Source of the DNA: Deltaproteobacteria bacterium
GTDB lineage: Bacteria > Desulfobacterota > Binatia > UBA9968 > JAJDTQ01
Length of the DNA stretch: 64,000 nucleotides
Direction: 5' to 3'
Assembly (NCBI GenBank): GCA_026712905.1
Contig: JAPOPM010000163.1
Span: 1 to 64,000 of the forward strand
Both the position numbers and the translations under genes were made by a program. Position 1 is the first letter of the stretch; each line of letters starts with the position of its first letter. The notes beneath the pieces are model-generated. The model made no database searches. It was not told the DNA's origin and was given only the letters and a program-made list of their open reading frames with translations. Shown here in pieces: positions 63,080 to 64,000 of the stretch.

Positions 63080-64000
63080 TCACGCGTTGCACGCCGCCAG
63101 CGCCTTGAGCGCGAACTCCCGATCCTGGCCGTAGACATTGACGATGAGCTGGCCAAGGCCCTCCACGGCCCGCAGCTCGGCGATCTTCCGCGCACAGTCG
63201 TCCGGCGTTCCCGCCAGGGTCATCTCCCGGAAGAGATCGTCGCCCAGGGCGGAGCGGAGCGTCCGCGCCACTTCATACTCGTGGTCCTGGCGCGTCACCG
63301 CCTCGCGCACGTGCGCGCGCAACTCGGGTGACAGCAACGGCTCCGGCGCCCCCAGGACCTCGTGGGGGATCCGCAGCGCCGCCTTGAACAGCGTCCGGCC
63401 CACCTCTGGCGCCAGGGCGTCCAGAGCCTGCTCGGTGGTCTCCGCCACGACGCAGTGGGTCCAGGCACAGATGTAGAGCGCATCCGGATCGCGGCCGGAC
63501 CGCGCCGCTCCCTCGCGGATCTTCCCGATGGCGTAGCGCAGGAACCGCGTGGACCCGCCCGGACTGATGATGGCGCCGTCGGCGGCCTCCCCGGCCAATG
63601 CGAAGGTGCGCGGTCTTTCCGCCGCCAGCAACAGTGGCGGCTTGGTCTCGGGCACCGCGGGGAGCCGCAGCCGGCGGCCGTTGTACGGCACGCTCTCGCC
63701 CTGGAGGAGCCCCTGCACGACTTCCACGCTCTCCTTGAACGCATCGAAAGACGACGGCTTCCGGCCGAGGAACTTCACCGCGCTGTCGCCGAGGCCGAGG
63801 CCGAACTTGACCCGGCCGCCCGTGAGGATGGCGAGGGTGGCGAAGCTGTTGGCCACCACCGTGGGGTCGCGGGTCTGCAGATTGGTGACCGCCAACCCCA
63901 CGACCGCGCGTGAGGTGGCCATGGCGCAGTAAGGCATGGACACGTAGGGCTCGGCGCAGCGCGGCGAATCGTAGAGCCAGATGTGGTTGAACCCGGCGTC
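63080..64000 (-). CDS. LLM class oxidoreductase, 5' end beyond window
   Basis: At least 306 aa are visible, and the frame continues unbroken to the window edge, so the true start lies beyond 64000 (an in-frame GTG at 63943 is internal). GFNHIWLYDSPRC, then VGLAVTNLQTRDPTVVANSFATLAILTGGRVKFGLGLGDSA, and GEAADGAIISPGG identify a luciferase-like F420- or FMN-dependent enzyme (methylenetetrahydromethanopterin-reductase-like). It is the third LLM gene in the window. Convergent with the aminotransferase. Confidence 0.9.
   Translation of the reverse strand, partial: DAGFNHIWLYDSPRCAEPYVSMPYCAMATSRAVVGLAVTNLQTRDPTVVANSFATLAILTGGRVKFGLGLGDSAVKFLGRKPSSFDAFKESVEVVQGLLQGESVPYNGRRLRLPAVPETKPPLLLAAERPRTFALAGEAADGAIISPGGSTRFLRYAIGKIREGAARSGRDPDALYICAWTHCVVAETTEQALDALAPEVGRTLFKAALRIPHEVLGAPEPLLSPELRAHVREAVTRQDHEYEVARTLRSALGDDLFREMTLAGTPDDCARKIAELRAVEGLGQLIVNVYGQDREFALKALAACNA

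Overview
The window is about 64 kb of dense, GC-rich bacterial chromosome with a Gram-negative cell plan: lipoprotein signal peptidase and a lipobox protein, an HlyD-type periplasmic adaptor, and a TAXI/TRAP transporter with a periplasmic receptor. The gene repertoire (UbiD-family decarboxylases, CaiB/BaiF CoA-transferases, LLM-class flavin oxidoreductases, a TPP enzyme, a TAXI/TRAP transporter, cobalamin-linked enzymes) resembles uncultured, metabolically versatile lineages such as Desulfobacterota/Binatia- or Tectomicrobia-like bacteria. That placement is inference from gene content. No rRNA or tRNA gene was recognised.

Layout. 149-2176: cobalamin-binding radical SAM protein. 2297-6263: an accessory island with a divergent 160-aa reader-like protein and a three-gene operon (winged-helix-like protein, AAA ATPase, PD-(D/E)XK nuclease). 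The operon has its own strong promoter, and the island ends in a second, diverged copy of the radical SAM gene's last ~50 bp. This is the best candidate for an undescribed defence or conflict system. 6317-11078 (minus): RNase H-like/DUF429-like protein, SirB1 family, TPP enzyme, NAD(P)-binding dehydrogenase-like protein. 11379-16273 (plus): an LLM oxidoreductase with no ordinary start codon and three tandem paralogous MFS transporters. 16497-20961: UbiD-family decarboxylase, terminator, a nested palindromic repeat, a phosphohexomutase-type enzyme and a small CxxC protein. 20958-26065: M24 aminopeptidase (minus), alpha/beta hydrolases, SH3/coiled-coil envelope protein, LLM monooxygenase. 26159-33068 (minus): cobalamin-dependent methionine synthase, repeat cluster, SDR, and a glutamine-amidotransferase/glutamine-synthetase pair of PuuD/PuuA type. 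33343-37394 (plus): TAXI/TRAP transporter and a dienelactone hydrolase. 37537-38691: AAA/DUF4143 ATPase with its own promoter-operator. 38769-46919 (minus): DUF3553-like protein, hydrolase + JAMM peptidase, two CoA-transferases, and ileS-lspA-lipoprotein. 47256-53491 (plus): class II aldolase, palindromic element, second UbiD, STAS + GPP34/GOLPH3 pair, HlyD adaptor, TauD-like dioxygenase. 53509-55092 (minus): EutA-like reactivase. 55343-63072 (plus): DUF4175, peptidase/TPR protein, MoxR ATPase, HAD phosphatase, class IV aminotransferase. 63080-64000 (minus): an LLM oxidoreductase cut by the window edge.

Two palindromic repeat families stand out. One is a 161-bp element (two full copies and one core-deleted copy) whose long inverted arms have diverged between copies but still pair within each copy; both full copies abut a TAG stop codon. 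The other is a dispersed REP-like unit (core TTCCCGC...GCGGGAA), once embedded in a ~226-bp nested palindrome. Unusual translation starts recur: apparently leaderless genes at 2928 and 37537, a Shine-Dalgarno-preceded ACG at 11379, and a Shine-Dalgarno-preceded ATC for lspA at 44040. Cobalamin use recurs as a theme (radical SAM B12 protein, MetH, EutA-like).
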